Positions 33,464 through 43,824 of a DNA stretch of 47,949 nt are shown piece by piece. The notes under the pieces were generated by a model, which did not search any database, had not been told where the DNA came from, and saw nothing but the letters and a program-made list of their open reading frames with translations. The stretch is from an uncultured bacterium (GTDB lineage: Bacteria; Patescibacteriota; Minisyncoccia; Phycocordibacterales; CAIRYW01). The DNA is taken from the NCBI GenBank assembly GCA_903882905.1, contig CAIRYW010000021.1, positions 1 to 47,949 of the forward strand, written 5' to 3'. The position numbers and the translations under genes were made by a program. Every line of letters starts with the position of its first letter. Position 1 is the first letter of the stretch.

Positions 33464-34027
33464 ATGGAAAATTACAAAGACCGAATAATCTCTTTTTATA
33501 AAAAACATCGCAGGATGCCGGGGTATAAAGAGATAATGAACCTAACAGGGTTTAAATCTAAGAATGCTGTTTTTAAATTGATTAACCATCTTGTAGATGC
33601 AGGGATTGTGAGTAAGGATTCACAGGGGAAAATAATTCCAAGTAGGTCTTTGGACGAGATTCCAATGCTAGGGCTTGTAGAGGCAGGTTTTCCTTCATCT
33701 GTGGAGGAAGAAATGACAGACACAATAAGTATTGATAATTATTTAATTGAAAACAAAGAATCAACCTATATGCTCGAAGTGAAAGGGGAGTCGATGATTG
33801 ATGCTGGAATTCACGAAGGAGATTTGGTAATTGTCGAAAGAAATAGAAATCCAAAAGTAGGGGACATTGTGATTGCCGAAGTGGATGGTGGTTGGACTAT
33901 GAAATATTTCAGAAAGGATGGAGATAAAGTTTATTTAGAACCAGCAAACAAAAAATTTAAAAATATTTATCCAGAACACGAGTTAAATATTGCGGCTGTT
34001 GTGAAGGGTGTGGTTAGAAAATACTAA
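33464..34027 (+). CDS. lexA: LexA-like SOS repressor
   Basis: 187 residues. The N-terminal winged helix (about 1-60: DRIISFYKKHRRMPGYKEIM, FKSKNAVFKLINHLVDAGIV) binds DNA. The C-terminal S24 peptidase domain has the Ala74-Gly75 cleavage bond (LVEAGFPS), Ser110 (KGESMIDAGI) and Lys147 (GGWTMKYF). RecA filaments trigger self-cleavage in this family. The nearby GAAC-N4-GTTC operator supports LexA over another S24 repressor. Confidence 0.88.
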   Translation: MENYKDRIISFYKKHRRMPGYKEIMNLTGFKSKNAVFKLINHLVDAGIVSKDSQGKIIPSRSLDEIPMLGLVEAGFPSSVEEEMTDTISIDNYLIENKESTYMLEVKGESMIDAGIHEGDLVIVERNRNPKVGDIVIAEVDGGWTMKYFRKDGDKVYLEPANKKFKNIYPEHELNIAAVVKGVVRKY

Positions 34028-34104
34028 ATTTAAATACTTGTAATTTTGTGAGTGTAAAGACGGCTCTATGGGTAAGCACTATATTACTCATTAACAAAAC
34101 ACAT

Positions 34105-34446
34105 ATGTTACTTTTTCTAATTCTTGGATTGATTATAGGAGCGGGAGCAATTATTTTTGCATTACAAAATGTGAGCATTATCACTGTTACTTTTTTCTCT
34201 TGGCAATTGCAAGGATCTCTTTCTTTGATATTGCTACTTGCGATTGCGACAGGTGTTCTAGTTTGTATTTTGGTTAGTATTCCTGAAGTTATCAGAACTA
34301 ATATAAATTTTTCTGTTTTAAAGAAAATAAACAAAAAACTTGAAGATGAGAACGCGAGTTACAAAAGAATAGTTGGGGATGTGGCAAGGGTTTCTCAGAC
34401 AAAGTTTGTTGAAACTACGAGTTCAGCAACAACTTCCTCTGAATAA
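34105..34446 (+). CDS. LapA/DUF1049-like membrane protein
   Basis: 113 residues from ATG 34105; the frame opens at 34048, but the hydrophobic pattern starts here. Two membrane helices (about 1-20 LLFLILGLIIGAGAIIFALQ and 38-60) are followed by a coiled-coil stretch (KKINKKLEDENASYKRIV). FALQNVSIITVTFFSWQLQG is the LapA (lipopolysaccharide assembly A) signature. Such proteins exist in bacteria without LPS; function unclear. Confidence 0.72.
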   Translation: MLLFLILGLIIGAGAIIFALQNVSIITVTFFSWQLQGSLSLILLLAIATGVLVCILVSIPEVIRTNINFSVLKKINKKLEDENASYKRIVGDVARVSQTKFVETTSSATTSSE

Positions 34447-34479
34447 GTGAATACCTGTGGATGACTTTATTTTGAAGTG

Positions 34480-34514
34480 CTGTGGATAAACACCTATAGG
34501 TCGGTCCTTGGGTA
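34480..34514 (+). repeat. DnaA-box/REP-like element, copy g
   Basis: TGTGGATAA (34481-34489), then ACACCTATAGG and TCGGTCCTTGGGTA. A degenerate partial copy (ACCTGTGGATGA) lies 27 nt upstream at 34453-34464. Confidence 0.85.
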
Positions 34515-34535
34515 TTGGGGTTTTTGAATTTGAAT

Positions 34536-34560
34536 AAAAAAATCCGGATGGCGGTCCGGA
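34536..34560 (-). terminator. Terminator of the 34579 gene
   Basis: TCCGGA at 34543-34548 and 34555-34560 form a stem. On the - strand it is followed by a run of seven T (complement of 34536-34542). Confidence 0.75.
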
Positions 34561-34578
34561 GGGTTTTTAAAGGTGCTG

Positions 34579-34956
34579 TTACGCAGCCAAAGCTATTTTG
34601 GACTTGTATTTGCTGCGTTCGAGTTTTTTTACTGCTGCCTTAGCTCTTAGAAGCCAGGGTTGGAGATAAGGTATGGAAATTTTTGGCCTGCCAGACGTTT
34701 CCACGAATTCGACGATGACCTTCTTTGGTCTTGTTTTGTTGATAATCTGATTCCTTTCCAACACAGTAATACCTCTTCCTTTGACGTTGTGCCAAAAAAT
34801 ATCGGTAACATCGATTGGGACTTTTTCCCCTTGGTGTAGCACATGTAGGATGTAACTCCGTGATTTGGATTTACCGATTGTTCCGGAAGAGATTCCGACG
34901 ATTGCTTCGAATCCTATGACTTTCGCCAAAGGGTTATTTTTTGTTGGTTTTGACAT
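34579..34956 (-). CDS. Unknown basic ORFan protein
   Basis: 125 residues, basic, no membrane segment (starts MSKPTKNNPLAKVIGFEAIV; contains LHVLHQGEKVPIDVTDIFWH and KISIPYLQPWLLRAKAAVKK). Not recognised. Monocistronic with its own terminator, opposite in strand to its neighbours and somewhat more GC-rich than they are, as are the 112-666 and 39197 genes. Confidence 0.55.
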   Translation of the reverse strand: MSKPTKNNPLAKVIGFEAIVGISSGTIGKSKSRSYILHVLHQGEKVPIDVTDIFWHNVKGRGITVLERNQIINKTRPKKVIVEFVETSGRPKISIPYLQPWLLRAKAAVKKLERSKYKSKIALAA

Positions 34957-35097
34957 GATAGTGTGAAGTTGCTCTTTTTCTACATTAGCTTAATAGGGTA
35001 TTTTGTCAATTTTTGCTCAAAGATTGGTCAATGTTGTATGATGGTGAGGTAATCTAAAAAGTTTCGTCTAAGATTTAATGATAATAATATTTTATAT

Positions 35098-35973
35098 ATG
35101 GAAATAAAAAATAAAACTTTAAAAAACGGTTTCAGTATCCCAGAATTTGGGATTGGGACGTGGCAAATGGGAGGGCGTTATGAGAGAGATATTTCAAATG
35201 ACGATGCTTCAGATATTCAGGCTATTAAAGATGCGATTGAAATGGGTGTAACACATATTGATACTGCGGAGATATATGCAGGAGGACACACAGAAGAAAT
35301 AATTGGAGAGGCCATTAAAAGTGGAAATATTGATAGAAAAAAACTTTTTATTACATCAAAAGTTTCAGGAGATGATTTGAGTTACGACGGAATAATTAAT
35401 TCTTGCACAGCAAGCTTAAAAAGATTGGGAACTGATTATTTGGATTTATATTTACTACATTGGTATGCGGAAAATTTTCCACTCGAAAAATCAATCCAAG
35501 CATTGAATGACTTAAAAAATCAAGGATTAATAAAAAATATCGGTGTGTCGAATTTTGGTTTGGAGCACCTGAAAGATGCTGTGAGATTTAGTAAAGCTCC
35601 GATTGTTTGTAATCAGGTGCATTACAATCTTAGGGTAAGAGAAGTTGTGTATGCTGGAGTTTTAAAGTTTTGTAAAGAAAACGATATTATGATTGTGGCT
35701 TATAGACCACTTGATAAAGGGGCGATAATACAACCAATTACACAGATACTTGATGATATGTCTAAAAAATATAATAAAACTCCCGCCCAAGTTGCTATTA
35801 ATTGGCTGATTTCGCAGGAAAATGTTGTAACGATTGTGAAGAGTAGAGACAGAAAACATCTTGAAGAAAATCTTGGAGGAATAGGCTGGCAGATGGCACC
35901 GGAAGATATAGAAAAATTGGATTTAGAATTTCCTAGTCAGGTGATGGTTTCTGATGTTGTGCCACTTGAATAA
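35098..35973 (+). CDS. Aldo/keto reductase
   Basis: NADPH-dependent carbonyl reductase family, 291 residues, TIM barrel. Signatures: GIGTWQMGG, HIDTAEIYAGG (catalytic Asp and Tyr), KLFITSKV (catalytic Lys), LHWY (His), and C-terminal VVTIVKSRDRKHLEENLGG (cofactor phosphate binding). Substrate unknown; an isolated metabolic gene in a window almost free of metabolism. Confidence 0.93.
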   Translation: MEIKNKTLKNGFSIPEFGIGTWQMGGRYERDISNDDASDIQAIKDAIEMGVTHIDTAEIYAGGHTEEIIGEAIKSGNIDRKKLFITSKVSGDDLSYDGIINSCTASLKRLGTDYLDLYLLHWYAENFPLEKSIQALNDLKNQGLIKNIGVSNFGLEHLKDAVRFSKAPIVCNQVHYNLRVREVVYAGVLKFCKENDIMIVAYRPLDKGAIIQPITQILDDMSKKYNKTPAQVAINWLISQENVVTIVKSRDRKHLEENLGGIGWQMAPEDIEKLDLEFPSQVMVSDVVPLE

Positions 35974-35995
35974 TAACAATATTTTTTAAGCAGAA

Positions 35996-36188
35996 TTGAC
36001 TTTTTTGCCTAAAAAAGTAGACTATATTTACAAGGCCAAAGACAAGAGGCAGTTCGTTAAATGGACAGAGGACCTCTCGAGGCGGTATTAGCTTCTAGTT
36101 ATAGATCTTCGGGTTTATAACAAAATAAGTGAAATCCAAATCAGCCTTAATTAACAGGTCGATTTTATTTGTATAAAAAATACAAAAC
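35996..36188 (+). promoter_or_regulatory. rplJL promoter and L10 leader
   Basis: TTGACT (35996-36001) with a -10 around 36018-36027 (TAGACTATAT). The roughly 150-nt leader has AGGCAG, GGACAGAGGACCTCTCGAGG and TATAGATCTTCGGGTTTATA hairpin elements before rplJ. In other bacteria this leader binds L10(L12)4 for autoregulation. The L10-binding kink-turn was not traced base by base. Confidence 0.5.
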
Positions 36189-36677
36189 ATGCCAGTATCA
36201 AAACAACAGAAGAAAGAATCTTTAGCGAGAGTTTCTTCTGGATTAGATAATGCCGAAACTGTAGTCTTTGCTAATTTTAAAGGGCTTACAGTTGGTGAGA
36301 CAACTGAACTAAGAAAAGGACTTCGAGAGAATAACATTTCTTATACGGTTGCAAAGAAAACTCTCATCAGAAAAGCATTAGGAGAGAAAGGCTACAAAGG
36401 AGAAATTCCAGAACTTACTGGAGAGCTTGCTATTGCTTGGAGTAAAGATCAAATTGCTCCTGCAAAAAGTATTGCTGAATTCCAAAAGAAATTTGATAAA
36501 AGAATTTCAATTCTTGGAGGAGTTTTTGAAGGAGAATACAAAGGGAAGGAAGTTATGCTTTCAATAGCAGCTATTCCATCTAGAGAAGTTCTACTTTCAC
36601 AAATTGCATATCTTCTTAAGAGTCCAATTCAGGCACTTGCAATTGCAGTTTCTGAAGTAGCAAAGAAAAAAGCTTAG
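36189..36677 (+). CDS. rplJ: 50S ribosomal protein L10
   Basis: 162 residues, base of the ribosomal stalk. Recognised by AETVVFANFKGLTVGETTEL, NNISYTVAKKTLIRKAL and the C-terminal L7/L12-binding helix (SQIAYLLKSPIQALAIAVSE). rplL follows after 34 nt. Confidence 0.94.
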   Translation: MPVSKQQKKESLARVSSGLDNAETVVFANFKGLTVGETTELRKGLRENNISYTVAKKTLIRKALGEKGYKGEIPELTGELAIAWSKDQIAPAKSIAEFQKKFDKRISILGGVFEGEYKGKEVMLSIAAIPSREVLLSQIAYLLKSPIQALAIAVSEVAKKKA

Positions 36678-36711
36678 TATTAATTATTATTAAATTTAAA
36701 TTAAAAAAAAT

Positions 36712-37074
36712 ATGTCAAAATTTGATTCATTTCTAACTGAACTCGAAGGAGCATCAGTTCTAGAACTAAACGAGCTTGTAAAAGCTATTGAAGAAAAATT
36801 CGGAGTTTCTGCAGCTGCGGTTTCAGCTGCTCCAGCAGCAGCAGGGCCAGCAGAAGAAGAAAGAGCATCTTTCAACGTTGAGTTGACTGAGGCTGGTCCA
36901 AACAAGATTGCTGTTATTAAGATTGTTAAGGAAGTTCTTGCTCTTGGTCTTGCAGAAGCGAAGGGTGCAGTTGATTCTGCTCCTAAGGTTCTAAAGGAAG
37001 GGGTAAAGAAAGAAGAGGCTGAAAAGATGAAGAAAGATCTTGAGGCTGCTGGGGCAAAAGTCACGTTAAAGTAA
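36712..37074 (+). CDS. rplL: 50S ribosomal protein L7/L12
   Basis: 120 residues. N-terminal dimerisation helices (1-35), an Ala-rich hinge ([20 protein letters not shown]) and the C-terminal domain with [20 protein letters not shown] and [20 protein letters not shown]. It recruits translation factors. A long hairpin and a terminator follow. Confidence 0.95.
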   Translation: MSKFDSFLTELEGASVLELNELVKAIEEKFGVSAAAVSAAPAAAGPAEEERASFNVELTEAGPNKIAVIKIVKEVLALGLAEAKGAVDSAPKVLKEGVKKEEAEKMKKDLEAAGAKVTLK

Positions 37075-37092
37075 AGTGACTTTTGAGGCGGG

Positions 37093-37127
37093 GTCGCGCA
37101 AAATCCTAGCAAGGATTTATGCGTGAC
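37093..37127 (+). other. Stable hairpin after rplL
   Basis: GTCGCGCA plus AAATCCT (37093-37107) pairs with AGGATTT-A-TGCGTGAC (37112-37127), about 15 bp with one bulge and a G-U pair. No T-tract follows. Possibly an mRNA 3'-end stabiliser before the true terminator. Confidence 0.55.
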
Positions 37128-37165
37128 AAGGTTACTCTTAAGTAATATCTAGTAAATATAGGTTT

Positions 37166-37195
37166 AAAAGTCCCGCGCTCTGCGCGGGACTTTTT
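37166..37195 (+). terminator. rplJL terminator
   Basis: AAAAGTCCCGCGC (37166-37178) pairs with GCGCGGGACTTTT (37182-37194), loop TCT. A decayed copy of the same hairpin lies at 38790-38820. Confidence 0.93.
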
Positions 37196-37198
37196 GTA

Positions 37199-37254
37199 CC
37201 TGTGGATAAACACCTATAGGTCGGTCCTTGGGGTTTGAGGTCCTTGGGGTTTGA
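37199..37254 (+). repeat. DnaA-box/REP-like element, copy h, with duplicated tail
   Basis: TGTGGATAA (37201-37209), ACACCTATAGG, TCGGTCCTTGGGG. The 16-bp tail GGTCCTTGGGGTTTGA is tandemly duplicated (37223-37238, 37239-37254). It begins 4 nt after the rplJL terminator. Confidence 0.85.
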
Positions 37255-37310
37255 AATATTCGCAATTCAACCTTGGGTTTAAAGGAGGTTTTTTATGCTA
37301 AAATAAAAAG

Positions 37311-37895
37311 ATGATAGACAAACTTTTTGGTAGCGCGCTTCGGCTAAAACTTATGAAGTTTTTTGTGTTTAATCCTGCCCAGGTTTTTGACGTGAAAATA
37401 ATTGCTAGAAAAGTGGAAGCAAGACTTCCTGCGGTGAAAAAAGAAATCAGAATTTTACTCGCTGCAAAATTAATCAAAGTAAAAGTTTATAAAAACGAAA
37501 AAGGTAGAAAACAAAAAGGTGTTATTTTGGATAATAATTTTGGACATGTAGAAGCACTAAAAGAATTTTTGATGAAGGTTTCACCTTTAAGTGAGACTCA
37601 AATTTCAGACAAGCTTTCAAAAGCTGGACGGCTAAAGTTTGCGACTCTTTCTGGGGTGTTTATAAATAATCCAGATTGTAGAGTAGATCTTTTAATCGTC
37701 GGGGATAAACTTAAAAAGAATGTTTTAAGTAGAGTTATTTCAAATTTTGAATCAGAACTTGGTTCAGAAATTAAGTATGCTTTTTTTGAAACAGCAGATT
37801 TTGAGTACAGAAGATCTTTTGGAGACAAATTGGTGCGGGATATTCTTGAATATCCACATAAAATCATTATAGATAAGCTGGGGATTAGTGAATAA
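37311..37895 (+). CDS. HTH plus nucleotidyltransferase-like protein
   Basis: 194 residues. An N-terminal winged helix (FGSALRLKLMKFFVFNPAQV, KIIARKVEARLPAVKKEIRI, LLAAKLIKVKVYKN) is followed by a domain with GVFINNPDCRVDLLIVGDKL, resembling the strand-Asp pattern of a minimal nucleotidyltransferase. Fusions of ArsR-like HTH with such domains occur in MNT/toxin-antitoxin-like regulators. No partner HEPN gene is adjacent. A regulator is the best guess. Confidence 0.65.
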   Translation: MIDKLFGSALRLKLMKFFVFNPAQVFDVKIIARKVEARLPAVKKEIRILLAAKLIKVKVYKNEKGRKQKGVILDNNFGHVEALKEFLMKVSPLSETQISDKLSKAGRLKFATLSGVFINNPDCRVDLLIVGDKLKKNVLSRVISNFESELGSEIKYAFFETADFEYRRSFGDKLVRDILEYPHKIIIDKLGISE

Positions 37896-37916
37896 CCAAA
37901 TTTTCTCTTTTCGAGA

Positions 37917-37922
37917 TATAAT
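37917..37922 (+). promoter_or_regulatory. -10 element upstream of the MscS-related gene
   Basis: TATAAT at 37917-37922, 62 nt before the start codon at 37984. No good -35 match. Confidence 0.4.
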
Positions 37923-37983
37923 ATAGGGCGTAACTAAGGTCGCTTTGTTATTAGCTTATTATTAATTATTAATAAATAAAATT

Positions 37984-38670
37984 ATGATTCTTCAGGATTC
38001 AGCGCAGTTGTTAGGAGATTCTTTTGTGAATCTCTGGTATGGCATTATCGCCTTTATACCAAATCTTATTATCGCAGTTATTATCTTTGTTGTCGGATGG
38101 ATTGTTGGAGCTCTAATCGGAAGTGCTGTTGATAGTCTTTTCAAAGCAGCAAAAGTTGACCATGTTCTTAGAAGGACAGGAGTAGATTCTGCTCTTTCTC
38201 GCGCAGGATTAAGTCTAAATACTGGAAAATTTGTTGGTGCCCTTGTTAAGTGGTTTATCGTTGTTGCATTTTTGATTGCATCATTCAACGTTCTTCATCT
38301 TTCAGAGGTTAATGATTTTCTAAGAATTGTCGTTATTGGGTATCTTCCACAAGTAATTGCTTCTGTACTGATTCTTCTTGTTACAGTTGTTGTTGCAGAT
38401 GTTCTTGGAAGAATTGTTACAACTTCAGCAAAAGCAGCAGAAGTAAAATCAGCAAACTTTCTTGGGGTAATTTCAAGATGGGTGATTTATGTCATTGGTG
38501 TTCTTGCCGCTATTTCACAGCTTGGAATCGCACAGCAAATCATCCAGACTGTTTTTACAGGAGTGGTTGTTGCAGTTTCTATAGCAATCGGTCTTGCTTT
38601 CGGTCTTGGAGGACAGCAGGCAGCTTCTGAGGTTATCTCAAAAGTTAGAGGTGAAATCTCAAGTAAATAG
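37984..38670 (+). CDS. MscS-related small membrane protein (conserved TM-helix repeat)
   Basis: 228 residues with about four membrane segments (21-45, 78-100, 115-140, 165-205). Two copies of the TM_helix motif occur, and the end matches the MscS pore-helix style: VVAVSIAIGLAFGLGGQQAA. The MscS beta domain is missing, so it is a short relative rather than a full channel. Perhaps osmotic protection. Confidence 0.82.
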   Translation: MILQDSAQLLGDSFVNLWYGIIAFIPNLIIAVIIFVVGWIVGALIGSAVDSLFKAAKVDHVLRRTGVDSALSRAGLSLNTGKFVGALVKWFIVVAFLIASFNVLHLSEVNDFLRIVVIGYLPQVIASVLILLVTVVVADVLGRIVTTSAKAAEVKSANFLGVISRWVIYVIGVLAAISQLGIAQQIIQTVFTGVVVAVSIAIGLAFGLGGQQAASEVISKVRGEISSK

Positions 38671-38698
38671 GGAATAGTTTAAAGTTGATAATTTACAA

Positions 38699-38729
38699 TA
38701 AAAAAGCCCCGCCTTCGGCGGGGCTTTTT
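38699..38729 (+). terminator. Terminator of the MscS-related gene
   Basis: AAAAAGCCCCGCC and GGCGGGGCTTTTT (38701-38729), loop TTC. Confidence 0.94.
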
Positions 38730-38732
38730 GTA

Positions 38733-38767
38733 CCTGTGGATAAAGTGCCATAGGTCGGTCCTTGGGT
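38733..38767 (+). repeat. DnaA-box/REP-like element, copy i
   Basis: TGTGGATAA (38735-38743), AGTGCCATAGG, TCGGTCCTTGGGT. It begins 3 nt after the preceding terminator. A decayed copy of the rplJL terminator (AAAAGTTC / GGACTTTTT, 38790-38820) follows. Confidence 0.85.
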
Positions 38768-38859
38768 TTGTAAAAAATTGATAGTTTACAAAAAGTTCGG
38801 TGCTCTGTGCGGGACTTTTTCCTTGTCATTTATTTATTGAAGAGTAATATAAAAATTAT

Positions 38860-39147
38860 ATGGATCCTTCTATTCGTAGTTTTTTTGAGGGTCGAGCTTT
38901 GACACCTGATTTTGCCTTTGCTCTTGAAGTAAGTTTGTATCGTCAACGGATACGATTGACTCAGGATGACTTGATGCATTTTTTTAACTCAAATCGTGGT
39001 GCTTATCTGCGAGAGTTAAGGAAAACACTTAGGTGTGCAACTGACTCAGAGCTTGAAGATATTTGTGTAATTGTTGGTACAACTCTAGCGGAGTATAAGG
39101 CAATAAAGGAAGAAATAATGTCGCTACTGCCACTTACCGAATATTGA
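38860..39147 (+). CDS. Unknown small protein
   Basis: 95 residues, soluble, largely helical (LTPDFAFALEVSLYRQRIRL, DDLMHFFNSNRGAYLRELRK, SELEDICVIVGTTLAEYKAI). The pattern of short helices could be an HTH-like fold, but no family is recognised. A terminator hairpin (CCAGAC / GTCTGG, then ATTTTTTT) follows at about 39155-39178. Confidence 0.55.
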   Translation: MDPSIRSFFEGRALTPDFAFALEVSLYRQRIRLTQDDLMHFFNSNRGAYLRELRKTLRCATDSELEDICVIVGTTLAEYKAIKEEIMSLLPLTEY

Positions 39148-39153
39148 ACAATC

Positions 39154-39178
39154 CCAGACTATGGTCTGGATTTTTTTA
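39154..39178 (+). terminator. Terminator of the 38860 gene
   Basis: CCAGAC and GTCTGG arms with a TATG loop, followed by ATTTTTTT. Confidence 0.8.
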
Positions 39179-39208
39179 TAAAAATAGCTTGGGGATTTAT
39201 TCCAAGCT
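39173..39208 (-). terminator. Terminator of the HAD-like gene
   Basis: AGCTTGG (39186-39192) and CCAAGCT (39202-39208) form a stem whose loop contains the stop codon. On the - strand an ATTTTTATAAAAAAA tract follows. Confidence 0.6.
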
Positions 39209-39676
39209 TCGGAGGATTGCTCCCACTTCTTCCCAATTCCGAGCGACATGATATCGCTTAAAATTTGGTTTAGTTTTTTTTCGGTCGTCGTACGCCTCGA
39301 TGAACAGGATTTTTTCCGGGGTGGCGCCTGTGTCATTGATTGCGTTTAGGACTTCCACTCTGTCATCAATGTGTACTGACGAGCCGATTTCCGCTGCTAT
39401 CACACCTTTGCTTTTTCTGCTGTAGCAAAAGTGAACATCAGCGGAATTGACGAGACGAGGGACGATGTGGTGGTGACACAGATTGAACATTATTCTTGAT
39501 TCTGCTCCAAGAGGAATGTAACTGATGACGGAAATTTTGTCTCCGGCATATTTGTGTCCACTTAACACTCCAAATGCGTCACGAAAAAGTTGGTAAACGC
39601 TTTCTTGATAGACCGGAATTTTGGGTAATCTCCGGTCAAAAAGGGTGTTCCCAAGATCAACGGTAATGTGCTTCAT
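39197..39676 (-). CDS. HAD-like hydrolase-related protein
   Basis: 159 residues. Begins MKHITVDLGNTLFDRRLP, where DLGNTLFD resembles HAD motif I with the second Asp replaced (Asp7-x-Gly-x-Thr). SSVHIDDRVEVLNAINDTGA could be the motif IV region. Cap and motif II are unclear, so it may be a divergent or inactive member. Monocistronic with its own terminator; more GC-rich than the housekeeping genes. Confidence 0.55.
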   Translation of the reverse strand: MKHITVDLGNTLFDRRLPKIPVYQESVYQLFRDAFGVLSGHKYAGDKISVISYIPLGAESRIMFNLCHHHIVPRLVNSADVHFCYSRKSKGVIAAEIGSSVHIDDRVEVLNAINDTGATPEKILFIEAYDDRKKTKPNFKRYHVARNWEEVGAILRSLE

Positions 39677-39705
39677 ATACCCTTAATATAGACCTAAATT
39701 AAAAT

Positions 39706-39733
39706 TTGACAATAAAATCAGTTTGAGTATAAT
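39706..39733 (+). promoter_or_regulatory. Consensus promoter of the 23S-5S rRNA operon
   Basis: TTGACA (39706-39711), a 16-bp spacer and TATAAT (39728-39733): the best sigma-70-type promoter in the window, as expected for rRNA. Confidence 0.85.
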
Positions 39734-39739
39734 TTCTCC

Positions 39740-39837
39740 TACACAGAAATGTTGATAAACCTTAATTTAAAGCGGGAATTATAGAAGCTAGCAATAGCCT
39801 TTTGTAGTGATTACCCCGCTTAAAAAGCGGGTTTTTT
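39740..39837 (+). promoter_or_regulatory. Attenuator-like rRNA leader
   Basis: AAGCGGG occurs at 39770-39776 and again at 39825-39831, with CCCGCTT between at 39815-39821. Pairing of the last two makes a terminator followed by TTTTTT (39832-39837). Pairing of the first two would prevent it. This is the geometry of a transcription attenuator. A small hairpin GCTA-GCAA-TAGC lies inside (about 39787-39798). Confidence 0.55.
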
Positions 39838-40194
39838 AGTAAAAGTGAAAGCTTTTGCATCCAGAACGACAGATACTTTGATAAATAAACCAACGATTTG
39901 TTCCGCCTCGGCGGACAGAGAGTTCGGCACATCCTGTCCCAGACTTTGATTGAGGGCTTTGAGCCAAATCACTGGAGGTCTTTTCTACTGGAGACAGAAC
40001 GTAAATGAAAAATTTATTTTTCATTTACAAGCACAAAATTTTTTGAGAGAAAAATTTTGTGTCGTCTAAAAAATTCTAGCCGGATTTTTTAGACAAAAAA
40101 CAGGTAAAAATAAAAAAAATCCTATAAAGTTTGAGTAAAACTTTTTAGGTGTAGCAAATAATATTAGAAAAAATTGTAAGTTTTTTCTAAGAAT
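39838..40194 (+). other. Pre-23S spacer with a row of A/T-rich hairpins
   Basis: No credible gene. After about 160 nt of mixed sequence come strong hairpins: GTAAATGAAAAA / TTTTCATTTAC (about 40001-40031), CACAAAATTTTT / AAAAATTTTGTG (about 40032-40061), GTCTAAAAAAT / ATTTTTTAGAC (about 40064-40094), AAAGTTT / AAACTTT and TTAGAAAAAA / TTTTTTCTAA (about 40165-40191). They probably act in rRNA processing or antitermination. The last segment may pair with CAATTTTT at the 3' end of 23S. Confidence 0.5.
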
Positions 40195-40204
40195 GGTTTT
40201 TATA

Positions 40205-43437
<3,233 letters not shown>

Positions 43438-43587
43438 TTTATGGTTAGCAGTTAAGAGTTACTTATCATATTGACAAGACAACTGGAAAATGCAAATCTC
43501 AAAATGAAAAATGAGCGAGTCGCTTCGCGACGAAGTAGCTCTATAATTTTGATTTTTGATTTTTACATTTTCATTTTTTGAAGGCAG
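43438..43587 (+). other. 23S-5S spacer
   Basis: No tRNA seen. An A-rich half (AAAATGCAAATCTCAAAATG, about 43478) is complementary to a T-rich half (about 43545-43575) around GTCGC-TTC-GCGAC. The long stem probably serves rRNA processing. Confidence 0.45.
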
Positions 43588-43700
43588 AATTCTGGTGACT
43601 CTTGCGACTGGGTTACACCTCTTCCCATCCCGAACAGAGCAGTTAAGACAGTCAGCGCCGATGGTACCTCCATGAGGGAGAGTAGGTCGTCGCCAGAATC
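43588..43700 (+). rRNA. rrf: 5S ribosomal RNA
   Basis: ATTCTGGTG (43589-43597) pairs with CGCCAGAAT (43691-43699) as helix I. The core has CCCATCCCGAACAGAGCAGT and GCCGATGGTACC, typical of bacterial 5S. About 150 nt after 23S. The surrounding GGCAG / CTGC pair belongs to the precursor stem. Confidence 0.93.
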
Positions 43701-43824
43701 CTGCTTTCAAAAATAAACAAACGCAAGCTGCACAAGCTTGTTTTTTTGTTGCCAATTTTTTTGCATTGTGCATAAAGGTTTAGATGTTGTACAATAGAAT
43801 AGTTAAAAATATTATCAAAAAAAT

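Noticed and set aside
13210-38767. Origin of replication suggested by many DnaA boxes
   Set aside because: The boxes are spread over 25 kb inside a repeat, with no dnaA/dnaN genes, no AT-rich unwinding element beside them and no clustering.
39836-40024. 62-codon - strand ORF upstream of 23S
   Set aside because: Lies in the rRNA leader between the promoter and the 23S gene, ends in the attenuator terminator, and shows no domain or ribosome site. Treated as non-coding.
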